DNA from: Thermoguttaceae bacterium
GTDB taxonomy: Bacteria; Planctomycetota; Planctomycetia; Pirellulales; Thermoguttaceae
Direction: 5' to 3'
NCBI GenBank assembly: GCA_029975295.1
Contig: JARKPK010000004.1
Coordinates: 1-44,001, forward strand
DNA: 44,001 bases
Shown one piece after another: positions 33,749 through 42,363 of this stretch. Below the pieces are notes generated by a model that saw nothing but the letters and a program-made list of their open reading frames with translations, ran no database searches and was not told the DNA's origin. Position 1 is the stretch's first letter. Each line of letters begins with the position of its first letter. The position numbers were made by a program, and so were the translations under genes.

Positions 33749-33960
33749 CCACCCGGCGAGAACCTTACCGTTTACGCCGCTTCGGCCAAGGCTCCTGGGC
33801 GTTCTCGACCTCCTTGCCCTTGCCGCCCATCGGCAAGCGGCGGAAATCAAGACTGCCCATTCATACCACATCCCCCATCTTCGCGCAATCGCCCTGCCTC
33901 GCCCTTCCAGGGACTTCAAGACTCTCATACCACATGAATCAGGTCTTGGGGAGCACTCCA
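33749..33960. other. Spacer before the LRR gene 3' end
   Basis: No gene. Two short repeats of CATACCACAT (about 33863 and 33925) are visible. Nothing else is recognised. Confidence 0.3.
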
Positions 33961-34692
33961 TTAATACATGATATTCAAAGCCGCGTGTGCGTCCTGGAAG
34001 GCTGCCATCTTGTCCATTGCATCCCTAGAAACATCGGCGTTCCGTAGGTCCAGGGCCTTGAGCGTTTTCATTTGCCCCAGCATCTCTAACGCGCTCGCGC
34101 TTACCGGAACGCCAGAAAGCGTGAGGCGTTGCAGTCTGGGAAAGCGGCTGATTTCCACAACGCATTGATCAGTCAATGCGTGATTGTCCAGGCAAAGCAT
34201 CTCAAGAGTTGACAGCGCACGCAAGCGAGCCACACCCGCATCAGTTATCCGCGCATCCGATGAATAGAGGGCCAACCCGTTAAGGTTCTTAAAGCGCGCG
34301 ATCGTCTCTAACCCGGAATCGGTAATCTTGTCGCTGACCAGACACAACTCTATCGGACGTGAGAATCTCTCGATCACGGCCCGGCAGCGCTCCAAATCGG
34401 CATCCGTAATGCCCCGAAAAGAAACGCTAGTCACCCTGGAAAAAACAGGATGAACGACGCCCCAAATACTAGGCCGCAGCAAGAGACTGTCCTGCGTCAC
34501 TCCAAGATGACACAGGTCTGGCGCTGCCCAACTGGCACTGTCGTAGCCGAGACTTGGCTCGGCCGTGGCAAGCTGATCCAAAAGACGCTTGTCGTTGGAG
34601 TAGCCGAAGACTCGATATCCAATCCATGCTCCGGCGAGGAGCAAGAGGATCGCTGCACAGAAGGCAGCCCAACGAACGCATTTGCGTCCCAT
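33961..34692 (-). CDS. Membrane-anchored leucine-rich-repeat protein
   Basis: A 243-residue protein with a basic start (MGRKCVRW) and one membrane helix at about residues 8-28 (AFCAAILLLLAGAWIGY), then an extracytoplasmic part. From about residue 100 come LRR-type repeats of 23-25 residues: ITDSGLETIARFKNLNGLAL, ITDAGVARLRALSTLEMLCL, LTDQCVVEISRFPRLQRLTL, VSASALEMLGQMKTLKALDL. This cysteine-containing LRR style is frequent in planctomycetes, role unknown. Base composition is less GC-rich than neighbours. The start at 34692 has AGGAA about 11 bases upstream; a GTG at 34734 lies inside the attC-like site. It follows that site on the same strand, so it may be a cassette gene. Confidence 0.75.
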   Translation of the reverse strand: MGRKCVRWAAFCAAILLLLAGAWIGYRVFGYSNDKRLLDQLATAEPSLGYDSASWAAPDLCHLGVTQDSLLLRPSIWGVVHPVFSRVTSVSFRGITDADLERCRAVIERFSRPIELCLVSDKITDSGLETIARFKNLNGLALYSSDARITDAGVARLRALSTLEMLCLDNHALTDQCVVEISRFPRLQRLTLSGVPVSASALEMLGQMKTLKALDLRNADVSRDAMDKMAAFQDAHAALNIMY

Positions 34693-34721
34693 TAGTGCGC
34701 TGTTCCTGGCTCGAAGGTAAT

Positions 34722-34820
34722 GCCATAACGACACAGCTCAGCAGCGGCGGGGGCCACAGTGCGATTGAAGTCCCACAAAGCCGATCTGCCCCCGCCGTCT
34801 GCTGCAGCGCCTGGTTCGGC
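34722..34820 (-). other. attC-like integron recombination site
   Basis: Minus-strand imperfect palindrome of 99 nt. It starts with GCCGAAC (plus 34814-34820, R''-like), eight bases after the stop TAA of the gene at 34828-35109, and ends with GTTATGGC (plus 34722-34729, R'-like, not a strict GTTRRRY match). Between them GCT-CAGCAG-CGGCGGGGGC pairs along 19 bp with its partner, which has two extra unpaired bases (G and A) six base pairs apart. Such extrahelical bases are a mark of attC sites. The central loop is about 33 nt. No integrase is in the window. Confidence 0.6.
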
Positions 34821-34827
34821 GTCTGCG

Positions 34828-35109
34828 TTACTGGCTGTGGATGTACGCCTCGACCGCCTCCTTGGCCTCGGCCAGCCCGGCCCCGGTCTCCTCGCGGTAC
34901 ACCTTGATCGCCTCGATCTTCCGAGCCGAGTCGCTCGCCAACTGCTTGACGCGGTCGGACAACGGCAGCCCCTGGGTCGGATCAACGCCGTGGTGGCGGA
35001 GCAGGGCGTTGAGGTTCCGCTCGATGCGGCTGACGCGGGCCTTGGTGTCGAGCCACGACGCCAGCGCCAACAGGAGGAGCGCACCCACCGCCCAGAGAGT
35101 CCAATCCAT
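34828..35109 (-). CDS. Membrane-anchored protein with L7/L12 C-terminal-like domain
   Basis: A 93-residue protein. One membrane helix at residues about 3-20 (WTLWAVGALLLLALASWL), a short coiled part with RIERNLNALLRHHGVD, then KIEAIKVYREETGAGLAEAK and VEAYI, which resembles the C-terminal domain of ribosomal protein bL12 (I-K-x-V-R-E-x-T-G-L-G-L-K-E-A-K). It is not the ribosomal stalk protein: the N-terminal dimer domain is replaced by a membrane anchor. GGAGGG precedes ATG at 35109; the frame to 35172 is not supported. The stop TAA leads directly into the attC-like site, the arrangement of an integron cassette. Function unknown. Confidence 0.75.
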   Translation of the reverse strand: MDWTLWAVGALLLLALASWLDTKARVSRIERNLNALLRHHGVDPTQGLPLSDRVKQLASDSARKIEAIKVYREETGAGLAEAKEAVEAYIHSQ

Positions 35110-35272
35110 CGCAAGCCCTCCTTCGCCGAACGTCTTGAAACGATTCTTCGCAGCCCGCCCGTCCTGGGCCATCGCACTTCGTACCGTTCTCGAATGGCCC
35201 TTTTTCGGCTTCTCCGGATGTTGCCAAAGGCGGGCCGTTCCCGAGGCTAGGCTGCTGTCGTGCGATCCGCAG

Positions 35273-37159
35273 CTATTCGAGGACGGGCTGGCCGAGGATA
35301 TATTTCACCATGCGGCGGCGGTAGTCGCCCAACGTGCGGTCGCCGGGCGTTCTCGGCGCCAGTGAAAGATTCTTGAGAATCGGCTGCAATGAGGCGGCCT
35401 TGGCGCCTAAACGGTCGATCGCGTTCAGCGCAACCGCGTCGGCATTGGGCGCCGGGTCGTCGAGGGCGGCGGCCAGCACGGCCAACGGCCGCTCGCGGTC
35501 GGCCTCGGGGCCGAACTCGGCCAAGGCCTCGGCCGCGACGATCCGCACGCACACGCTCGAATCGTCGAGGGCTTTGGTCAACGCGGCGCGACCTTGCTGC
35601 ACCGCCTTTTCGCCGCGCATCAACAACCCCAGCGCGCCCCAGTAACGCACGCCCGAGTCGGCATGGCCGATCAGCTTGATTAACTCGGGCGTGGCCGATG
35701 GCTCCAATTTCGAGGCCAGATCGGCCGCCGCGAACACCGCATCGAGCGGATACTTCGCCGGGTCGCGGGCCATTTCATACGGCGTGCTGCCCGCAGCGCG
35801 AACGTGCATTTCCGGCTCGGGCAGCAGCCCCAGGTCGCGGACTTCGAACACCCAGTCGCGGTGGGCCTTCCGCATCCGTTCCAGAACGTCTCGGTGCTGC
35901 TGCGAACCGATCAGGTTGTTGATCTGATCGGGATCGGTCGTTGTGTCGTACAACTCTTCGGCCGGCTTGCGCTGCCAGAAACGGGCTTGCACCGGATGCA
36001 GTTGGCCTTCGTCGAACAGCCGCTTCCAAACCACAGTGGTCGGCGTTTGGAACATGTAAGCGAGATGCTGGCCGTAGGGCAAATGCGGCATGTAGTTGCG
36101 GATGTATAGGTATTGCTTGTCGCGCACCGAACGGCACAGGTCGTAGCGCTCGTCCATCCGCCCGCGAAAGCCGTAAACGTATTCGCGTGGGGCTTCCTCC
36201 TTCGGGCCGAGAAACGCTTGCCCGTGCATCCACTGCGGCTTTTCCGCACCGACGAGGCTGAGCAGCGTCGGCGCCAAATCGACGAACGAAACGAGCCGGT
36301 CGGTCGTCTCGCCCGGGCGATACTCCTTCGGCGCCAAATGCTTGAACTTCTCGGGGAAGTACACGATCAACGGCACGCGGAGCCCGGAATCGTAAAGCCA
36401 GCGTTTGCCGCGGGGCATGCCCGAGCCGTGATCGCCGTAGAAGAATACGATCGTGTCGTCGGCCAGTCCGGCTTCTTCCAGCTCTTGCAAGCGCAGGCCC
36501 ATTTCCGCGTCCATTGCGGTGATCTTATCGTAGTATTGGGCCCAGTCTTGCCGCACTTCGGGCGTGTCGGGGTGATACGTTGGAATCGGCGCTTTGGCCG
36601 GGTCGTGCACCTGTTTGTGCGGGCGGGTGCGAATCTGGCTCTCGTGCGTGGTCGTGCTGTTGAAAATGGCAAAGAAGGGTTTGCCCGCGGGACGGTTTTT
36701 CCAATGGGCCTTCTTCGACGACTCGTCCCAAACTTGTCCGTGTTTCTCGAGGTTGTAGTCTTCTTTCACGTTGTTCGTGCAATAGTAGCCGGCCTGTTGG
36801 AGCAAGGTCGGATACATGACCATCGACCGCGGCCAATCGACCATGCTCCGCATGTGTTCCGAACCGGTGGCCGGCGGATAAACACCGGAGATGATCGTCG
36901 TTCGTGCAGGCGCACAGACCGGCGCGTTCGAGTAGGCGTTGAGATAGCGCAGGCCGCGGGCCGCCAGCCGATCGAGATTCGGCGTGTCGGCATATCGATC
37001 GCCGTAGCAGCCCAACTGCGGGCCGGTGTCTTCGCAGGTGAGCCAGAGGATGTTCGGACGGGCCGCTTCGCCTTGCCGCTCTGCGGCCAACAAGGCTCCG
37101 CCGCCGGCAAGCAGACCCACAACCGCGAACACAGCGCCCCAATGCAGAACGATCTTCAT
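35273..37159 (-). CDS. Exported Cys-type sulfatase with C-terminal HEAT-like region
   Basis: A 628-residue arylsulfatase-family enzyme that removes sulfate esters, probably from sulfated polysaccharide, outside the cytoplasm. A signal peptide covers about residues 1-26. The core begins PNILWLTCEDTGPQLGCYGD, with Glu-Asp metal ligands where many have Asp-Asp. The formylglycine motif is CAPAR with Cys at residue 82, so it needs a maturation enzyme (formylglycine-generating or anaerobic); none is in the window. FFYGDHGSGMPRGKRWLYDSG (shortened: YGDHGSGMPRGK) holds further metal and sulfate ligands. Residues about 490-600 look like HEAT repeats (LIGHADSGVRYWGALGL, AEALAEFGPEADRE). GGGGAGA precedes ATG. 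Confidence 0.93.
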   Translation of the reverse strand: MKIVLHWGAVFAVVGLLAGGGALLAAERQGEAARPNILWLTCEDTGPQLGCYGDRYADTPNLDRLAARGLRYLNAYSNAPVCAPARTTIISGVYPPATGSEHMRSMVDWPRSMVMYPTLLQQAGYYCTNNVKEDYNLEKHGQVWDESSKKAHWKNRPAGKPFFAIFNSTTTHESQIRTRPHKQVHDPAKAPIPTYHPDTPEVRQDWAQYYDKITAMDAEMGLRLQELEEAGLADDTIVFFYGDHGSGMPRGKRWLYDSGLRVPLIVYFPEKFKHLAPKEYRPGETTDRLVSFVDLAPTLLSLVGAEKPQWMHGQAFLGPKEEAPREYVYGFRGRMDERYDLCRSVRDKQYLYIRNYMPHLPYGQHLAYMFQTPTTVVWKRLFDEGQLHPVQARFWQRKPAEELYDTTTDPDQINNLIGSQQHRDVLERMRKAHRDWVFEVRDLGLLPEPEMHVRAAGSTPYEMARDPAKYPLDAVFAAADLASKLEPSATPELIKLIGHADSGVRYWGALGLLMRGEKAVQQGRAALTKALDDSSVCVRIVAAEALAEFGPEADRERPLAVLAAALDDPAPNADAVALNAIDRLGAKAASLQPILKNLSLAPRTPGDRTLGDYRRRMVKYILGQPVLE

Positions 37160-37886
37160 GGTGTCTCCCCTCGAAAGGTAACGATCAATACGATTCGCGT
37201 GATTCGGCCGGGCGATTCATCCGCACGCCATTGCCGATGTCGCCGCATCAAACCGCGGAGCATGCAAAGGCAACTCAGCGGCCTGGTGCGAGCACACGGC
37301 CGCGGCGCTTTGCCATTGAACGATTCCCCGCTGGCATGAAGCCCTCTGTAGGCCATCAGAACAGCGACGCAACCTCGATCGAGCCCCCTGGCTGCACAAG
37401 CCGGCTTCGCGAGGGTCGGCCTTAGTGCGTTTCTTTCCGAGTTTCAAAAGGCAGGCAAAACTCATTGCGCCTCAAGTATGCGCCGCTTGCCCGGCGTTCG
37501 CAACCGTGCGGCTTCGGCCGCGGCGGCTTCGAGGGCGGGTGCATGGCCGTTTCCACTCTCTTGCTGCCGATTCGACCGTCGCATTGCTGGACGGAGCGGC
37601 CCGGGCCAATTACCATGCAAGGCGGGCGTCGGCCGGCAAGCGATCGGATATTTGGTCCATCGTGAACGGTGTGCGGCAAACCGCGACCGACACAAAGAAC
37701 GGTTGTTCGTTTCCCCCTGGGCCGATCAAGCCGTCGGGGGCATCGATCAAGACGATGCCGCCGCGGCCGCTATCGGCAGGCCGGTTCCGCGGGAAGATTG
37801 CAGGCCCGTGCCGGCACTGTTTTTCCGAGGATCAATCACACCCCCTCCCGCCTTGCATTTTCTTGCCTTGACAAGGAGCACAGCTC
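37160..37886. other. Divergent intergenic region
   Basis: A 727-nt stretch between the sulfatase and the oxidoreductase gene. No supported gene, tRNA or strong hairpin was found; promoters for both flanking genes are expected but not placed. Confidence 0.3.
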
Positions 37887-39209
37887 ATGGGTCTCGATCG
37901 TCGTGAGTTCCTGGAATGGATGGGTGCTCGTGGGGCCGTTTGGGCCGCCGGTGCAGCGGCTTTGTCCTCTGCGCGCTTGGCTGTGGCCGCTGAACCCGCG
38001 GTGCAACCGGCCGAGGGCCCGGTGCCGCAGAGAGTGGTGGTGGGCGTGATGGGCATGGGCGGTCGCGGCACCGAGTTGGCCAGCCAGTTCAGCAAACAGC
38101 CTGGGGTAGAGGTGGCCTATGTGTGCTGCGCCGATCGCACACGGATGGCGGCCGCCGCGGAGAAGGTGGAAAAGGTCTGCGGCCGGGCGCCGAAACAGGT
38201 GGGCGATTTCCGCCGTATTCTCGACGATAAGAATGTCGATGCGTTGGTGTGTGCTGCGCCGAATCACTGGCATGGGCCGGCGACGATCTTGGCCTGCTCG
38301 GCCGGCAAGCATGTCTATGTCGAGAAACCGTGCGCCCACAACCCCCACGAGGCCGAGCTGCAAGTGGCTGCGGCCAAAAAGTTCAATCGCGTGGTGCAGG
38401 TGGGCACGCAGCGGCGGAGCTGGCCCGGCCTCGTGGCGGCCATCGCGAAACTCCACGAAGGAATGATCGGCCCGGTGCGCGTCGCCCGGGGGTGGTACAA
38501 CAACCGTCGGGCGTCGATCGGCCGGGGGACCGTGACCGATCCGCCCGCCGAACTCGATTACGAGCTTTGGCAAGGCCCCGCCCCGCGCAAGCCTTTCCGC
38601 AGCAACGTGGTGCATTACAACTGGCACTGGTTCTGGCATTGGGGCAACGGGGAGATCGGCAACAACGGCGTGCATGCCATCGATGTTTGTCGCTGGGGGC
38701 TTCAGCTCGATTTTCCGCGGCGAGTGGTCTCGTCGGGCATGAAACTCCACTTCGAAGACGATCAGGAGACGCCCGACACGCACCTGGTCAGCTTCGAGTA
38801 CGACCACGCCATGCTCATCTGGGAGGGGCGGAGTTGCCAGCCGCGCGGGTTTGAAGGGAGCAAGTTCGGCGCGGCCTTCTACGGCGACAACGGCACGATG
38901 GTCATCGACGGCGGCGCAGGAGTGGTGTTCGATCTCAAGGATAAGCAGATCGAACGATTCGCCGGCGCGGGCGGCGACGCCGACCATGTAGCCGGTTTTC
39001 TGGCCGCCGTTCGGTCGGGCGGAAAGCCCGCGGCCTCGATCGATATCGCCTACCAAAGCACGGTGCTTTGCCACCTTGGCGCGATTGCCCATCGCACCGG
39101 CCGGCCGCTTCAATGCAATCCGGCCGACGGCAAGATCATCGGCGACGACGAGGCGGCCGCCCTGTGGCGCCGCCAATACGCCCCTGGGTGGGAGCCCAAA
39201 CTGACCTGA
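37887..39209 (+). CDS. Tat-exported Gfo/Idh/MocA-family oxidoreductase
   Basis: A 440-residue NAD(P)-dependent sugar oxidoreductase. The N-terminus MGLDRREFLEWMGARGA is a twin-Arg-like export signal (RREFLEW) followed by an Ala-rich core. The Rossmann domain begins VVVGVMGMGGRGTELASQF, with GxGxxG-like GMGGRG. KHVYVEKPCAHNPHEAE carries the family Glu-Lys-Pro. HWFWHWGNGEIGNNGVHAID holds the His/Asp near the sugar site. C-terminal part about residues 170-440 is the sugar-binding barrel. AAGGAG (37873-37878) precedes ATG. Next to a GH43 glycosidase (convergent) and near a sulfatase: polysaccharide processing is plausible, with no proof of a specific sugar. Confidence 0.9.
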   Translation: MGLDRREFLEWMGARGAVWAAGAAALSSARLAVAAEPAVQPAEGPVPQRVVVGVMGMGGRGTELASQFSKQPGVEVAYVCCADRTRMAAAAEKVEKVCGRAPKQVGDFRRILDDKNVDALVCAAPNHWHGPATILACSAGKHVYVEKPCAHNPHEAELQVAAAKKFNRVVQVGTQRRSWPGLVAAIAKLHEGMIGPVRVARGWYNNRRASIGRGTVTDPPAELDYELWQGPAPRKPFRSNVVHYNWHWFWHWGNGEIGNNGVHAIDVCRWGLQLDFPRRVVSSGMKLHFEDDQETPDTHLVSFEYDHAMLIWEGRSCQPRGFEGSKFGAAFYGDNGTMVIDGGAGVVFDLKDKQIERFAGAGGDADHVAGFLAAVRSGGKPAASIDIAYQSTVLCHLGAIAHRTGRPLQCNPADGKIIGDDEAAALWRRQYAPGWEPKLT

Positions 39210-39228
39210 ACGGCCGCCGGACTTTACC

Positions 39229-39278
39229 GGCCGGTGACCGATCGCTGGAAACAATAAGACTCAGGCCGGCGACCGATC
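39229..39278. repeat. Short direct repeat between convergent genes
   Basis: GGCCGGTGACCGATC (39229-39243) and GGCCGGCGACCGATC (39264-39278), 15 bases with one mismatch, 35 nt apart, overlapping the GH43 stop. Probably a minor duplication. Confidence 0.4.
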
Positions 39279-40353
39279 AACGCGCCGCGGGCCGAACCGG
39301 CGTCCGCTCGTTGCCGCGGCGCGGGCCGACGACCGGCGCCGGATGCTCTGTGCCGCGGGTGGCGCGGCTGGTGAGCGTGCCGTCGGCGTCGAACCACAAT
39401 GGGTCGATGGCGATGAAGCGCGACCATTCGCGGCGGTCGGTGTTCTTCTGGTGATAAACGTGCCACCATTGGCCGGCAGAATCGCGCACGGCGCAGCCGT
39501 GGCCCGGCCCGAACAGCCCTTCGCCGCGCGAGATGATCGGGTTGTTCTTGGCGCGTTGGAACGGCCCCAGCGGCGAATCGGCCGTGGCGTAGCCCACCGC
39601 ATAGTCAGGCGTATCGGCGCCCGAACCGCTGTACAGCAGATAATACCGCCCGCGGTGCTTGATCATCCACGGCCCTTCGGTAACGTGGCCGGCGCGTTTC
39701 TCCCATTCGGCTTCGGGTCGAAGAACAAACGTCGGTTCGCCGCTAAGCTCGGTGGGCGAGGCCAGCGGTTGAACCATGATGCGGAAGCCCGGGAACTTGA
39801 CAAAGTAGAGATACAACTTGCCGTCGTCGTCGCGGAACAGGTGCGCGTCGATCGCGTCTTTGAAAAACTCGCGGACGATCTTGAAGGGCCCCAACGGGCC
39901 GTCGGCCTCGGCCACGCCGACATTCTTGTTCACTGTGTAATAGAGATAGAACTTGCCGGAGGCGGGATCGCGCCAAACGTCGGGCGCCCAAACGTGCGGC
40001 TGCCCGGGCCGGAACACCACCGGCCCTTTTTCCCAGTGAACCAAATCTTTCGACGTGTACACCCGCGTCCCTTTGTCGCCCTCGACCTCGCCGGTGGCGT
40101 AAAGGTAAAACACTCCTTCGTGTTCGAGGACCATCGGATCGGCCAGGTTGCCCGACAGGACCGGGTTGCGGTAGGTCTTTGCCTTCGGCACAGCAGCTTG
40201 ACCCGCTGGGGCGGCATGCGCCGGCGGAACGGCCATCGGCGCCGCGCCGCTTTGCCGCGGCGTTTCACCGGCACTTGCTGCCAAATTGCCCAGAGCGATC
40301 GCAACTGCGGAGATCGCCGCCCCACGCACACGAAGAAGTAGCGCAACAGTCAT
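39277..40353 (-). CDS. Exported glycoside hydrolase family 43 protein
   Basis: A 358-residue secreted five-bladed propeller hydrolase, typically acting on arabinan, xylan or galactan side chains. Signal peptide about residues 1-25 (start MTVALLLRV). The first blade reads YRNPVLSGNLADPMVLEHEG, with the general-base Asp after ALA-like LAD; PHVWAPDVWRDPASGKFYLY holds the pKa-tuning Asp; HVTEGPWMIKHRGRYYLLYS has the general-acid Glu. GPGHGCAVRD and WHVYHQ complete the active-site face. GGGAGGATG precedes ATG at 40353; the long frame to 40860 is unsupported. About 40 Ala/Pro-rich residues separate the signal from the domain. Convergent with the oxidoreductase. Confidence 0.9.
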   Translation of the reverse strand: MTVALLLRVRGAAISAVAIALGNLAASAGETPRQSGAAPMAVPPAHAAPAGQAAVPKAKTYRNPVLSGNLADPMVLEHEGVFYLYATGEVEGDKGTRVYTSKDLVHWEKGPVVFRPGQPHVWAPDVWRDPASGKFYLYYTVNKNVGVAEADGPLGPFKIVREFFKDAIDAHLFRDDDGKLYLYFVKFPGFRIMVQPLASPTELSGEPTFVLRPEAEWEKRAGHVTEGPWMIKHRGRYYLLYSGSGADTPDYAVGYATADSPLGPFQRAKNNPIISRGEGLFGPGHGCAVRDSAGQWWHVYHQKNTDRREWSRFIAIDPLWFDADGTLTSRATRGTEHPAPVVGPRRGNERTPVRPAAR

Positions 40354-40595
40354 GACCCATCCTCCCAAGCTGATCCCGCCGGTTTGAGTTTGGCCGATCG
40401 GGGACGGCTCCGCAAGACGCGATAGGCCCAAACGAAACCGCGGAAAGAAGAAAACGCTCCAAACGAGGAAAACGCACCGCGGCTGCTTCGCTGCGCGTTC
40501 CGGCCGCTTCCCCAAATGCGCGCATGCGCGTGCGGCAATACCGCGAGTGTCTGAGCTGCACATTCCGGCCCCTAGGCACGATCGTGCAGACCTGT

Positions 40596-42017
40596 TCAGA
40601 AAGGCAGATCGCGCCCGCCCTGTTCGATACGCGCGAGCCGTTCTTCGAGTTGGCGTTTTCGCGGGCCTTCGGGCATGCGTTGCAATTCGCGGGCGATGGC
40701 GGCCACGCCGGCCGCACGGGTTTCCGGCGAAGCGTGGTCGAGCAAATACTCCAGCAGCGTGGTCAGCGCATTGGGCGTACAAAGGTTTTGGATGAAGCCG
40801 GGGATGGCGAACTCCATGAATTGCTCGCCGGTGCGCCCCAGGCGGTAGCAGGCGGTGCAAAAGCTGGGGAGGTAGTCGTTTTCCAGCAGCTCGCGGATCA
40901 CGACATCCAACGGGCGAACATCGCCCAAGTGGAACTGCTCGCGCTCCATAATCTGGGCGTCGCCGGCTTCGGTGTAGCCGCCCAATTCGATGCGGCTGCC
41001 GGCGTCGATTTGCGAAACGCCGAATTCGAGCACGGTGCGGCGGACGTCGGCCGGCTCGCGGGCCGTAAGGATCAAGCCCGTGTAGGGCACTGCCAGGCGG
41101 AGCACGGCCACCAACCGCTGGAAGTCGGCGTCGCCCACCAAATAGCGCTCATCGAGCTTCACCCCGCTGGCCGGCCGAAGGCGCGGAAAGCTGATCGTGT
41201 GCGGCCCGACGTTGTAATGCCGCTGCAAATGCAGGGCGTGGGTGACCAGCGACAACACTTCAAACCGCCAATCATACAGGCCGAACAGCGCGCCGATGCC
41301 CACGTCGTCGCATTCGGCCTCGATGGCGCGGGCCACGCCGTCGAGCCGCCACAGGTAGTCGGCTTTGCGCGTTACGCCGGGATGCACCCGACGGTAGGTT
41401 TCGTGGTGGTAGGTCTCTTGAAAGATCTGGTAGGTGCCGATGCCGGCGCTCTTGACGATCTCGTACCCGCGATGATCCATCGGAGCGGCATTGACGTTGA
41501 CGCGACGGATTTCGCCCCGGCCCGAGCGAACCGAATAGATGTGACGGACGCATTCGGCGATGAACTGGGCGTCGTAGTGCGGATGCTCGCCGAAGACGAC
41601 GATCAACCGCTTATGGCCCATCTGCTCCAGCGCGAGCACCTGGCGGCGAATGTCTTCTTCTTCCAGCGTGCGGCGAACCACCTGCTTGTTCGACCGGCGA
41701 AACGCGCAATATTCGCAATCGTTGCGGCAGAGGTTGCCGATGTACAACGGCGCGAACAATACGATGCGATTGCCGTACACGTCGCGCTTCAATTGCCGGG
41801 CGGCCGCATAGATGCGCTCGACAGCCGCCGGCGAATCGTTGCTCAGCAGCCGCGCGGTTTCCTCGACCGAAAGCGGCTGTTTGGCCATGCTCTTGGCGAT
41901 AATGTCGTCGATCTCGGTCAGATCGGCCGGCGCTTGGCCCAACAACTCTTCAATGGCCGCTTCGTCGATGAAGTCGTAGCCGGAATCGCTAAGTCGTGAG
42001 GTAATCAGTGAGGTCAT
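40596..42017 (-). CDS. hydG: FeFe-hydrogenase H-cluster maturase HydG
   Basis: Radical-SAM enzyme that splits tyrosine to make the CO and CN ligands of the H-cluster. 473 residues. The radical-SAM cluster motif CRNDCEYC has Cys at 97, 101 and 104. The C-terminal cluster ligands of true HydG are present: FCTACYRLGRTGEQF, Cys 387, 390 and 413 (C-x2-C-x22-C), which excludes the close relative ThiH. Surrounding features such as FQETYHHETY and HTISFPRLRPA fit. It lies 346 nt after hydE, same strand. hydF and the hydrogenase hydA are not in the window. Start at 42017 with a weak GAGAT. Confidence 0.95.
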   Translation of the reverse strand: MTSLITSRLSDSGYDFIDEAAIEELLGQAPADLTEIDDIIAKSMAKQPLSVEETARLLSNDSPAAVERIYAAARQLKRDVYGNRIVLFAPLYIGNLCRNDCEYCAFRRSNKQVVRRTLEEEDIRRQVLALEQMGHKRLIVVFGEHPHYDAQFIAECVRHIYSVRSGRGEIRRVNVNAAPMDHRGYEIVKSAGIGTYQIFQETYHHETYRRVHPGVTRKADYLWRLDGVARAIEAECDDVGIGALFGLYDWRFEVLSLVTHALHLQRHYNVGPHTISFPRLRPASGVKLDERYLVGDADFQRLVAVLRLAVPYTGLILTAREPADVRRTVLEFGVSQIDAGSRIELGGYTEAGDAQIMEREQFHLGDVRPLDVVIRELLENDYLPSFCTACYRLGRTGEQFMEFAIPGFIQNLCTPNALTTLLEYLLDHASPETRAAGVAAIARELQRMPEGPRKRQLEERLARIEQGGRDLPF

Positions 42018-42363
42018 CGTATCTCATGCCTCGTCGATCATTCCAATCGTCTCGTCAAGACGCCGCCGATCGACGTTTATTGATCTTCAGATCAGTAATG
42101 TTGACTGCGGCTCACGTTCTTCCGGAAAAACTCAACCTTCCGTTGGTCGGCCGCTCAACATCGCCTTTCCGGAATACGCCGCAATCACGCTTGTGTTCGC
42201 GGCGAAATCCGCCATTTCCCATTGACGGCCGGAAAAGCGGTGCAAACGCGAACTCGGCTTTGCATCGCGAAAACCGGCCGAACGTTGTTCGTCTTCGTTG
42301 CATTTCTCTTGCCAACATCCATCGGCCGGCCGACCGTCGCCGGCGCCCGTTCCACGCCCGCGT
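42018..42363. other. Intergenic region hydE / hydG
   Basis: A 346-nt gap between the two maturase genes. It holds the palindrome TGATCT-TC-AGATCA at 42081-42094; no gene is seen. A separate promoter for hydG is plausible because the gap is long. Confidence 0.4.
42081..42094. promoter_or_regulatory. Palindrome upstream of hydG
   Basis: TGATCT, two bases, AGATCA, 64 nt upstream of the hydG start on the minus strand. A perfect inverted repeat that could be an operator. It does not match the FNR box spacing (TTGAT-N4-ATCAA). Confidence 0.35.

Noticed and set aside
37836-39254. Long minus-strand frame opposite the Gfo/Idh gene
   Set aside because: Third-position GC makes such frames common; the plus-strand gene has a clear family and ribosome-binding site.
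42080-42095. FNR box
   Set aside because: Half sites TTGAT and ATCAG are six bases apart instead of four and the right half is imperfect.
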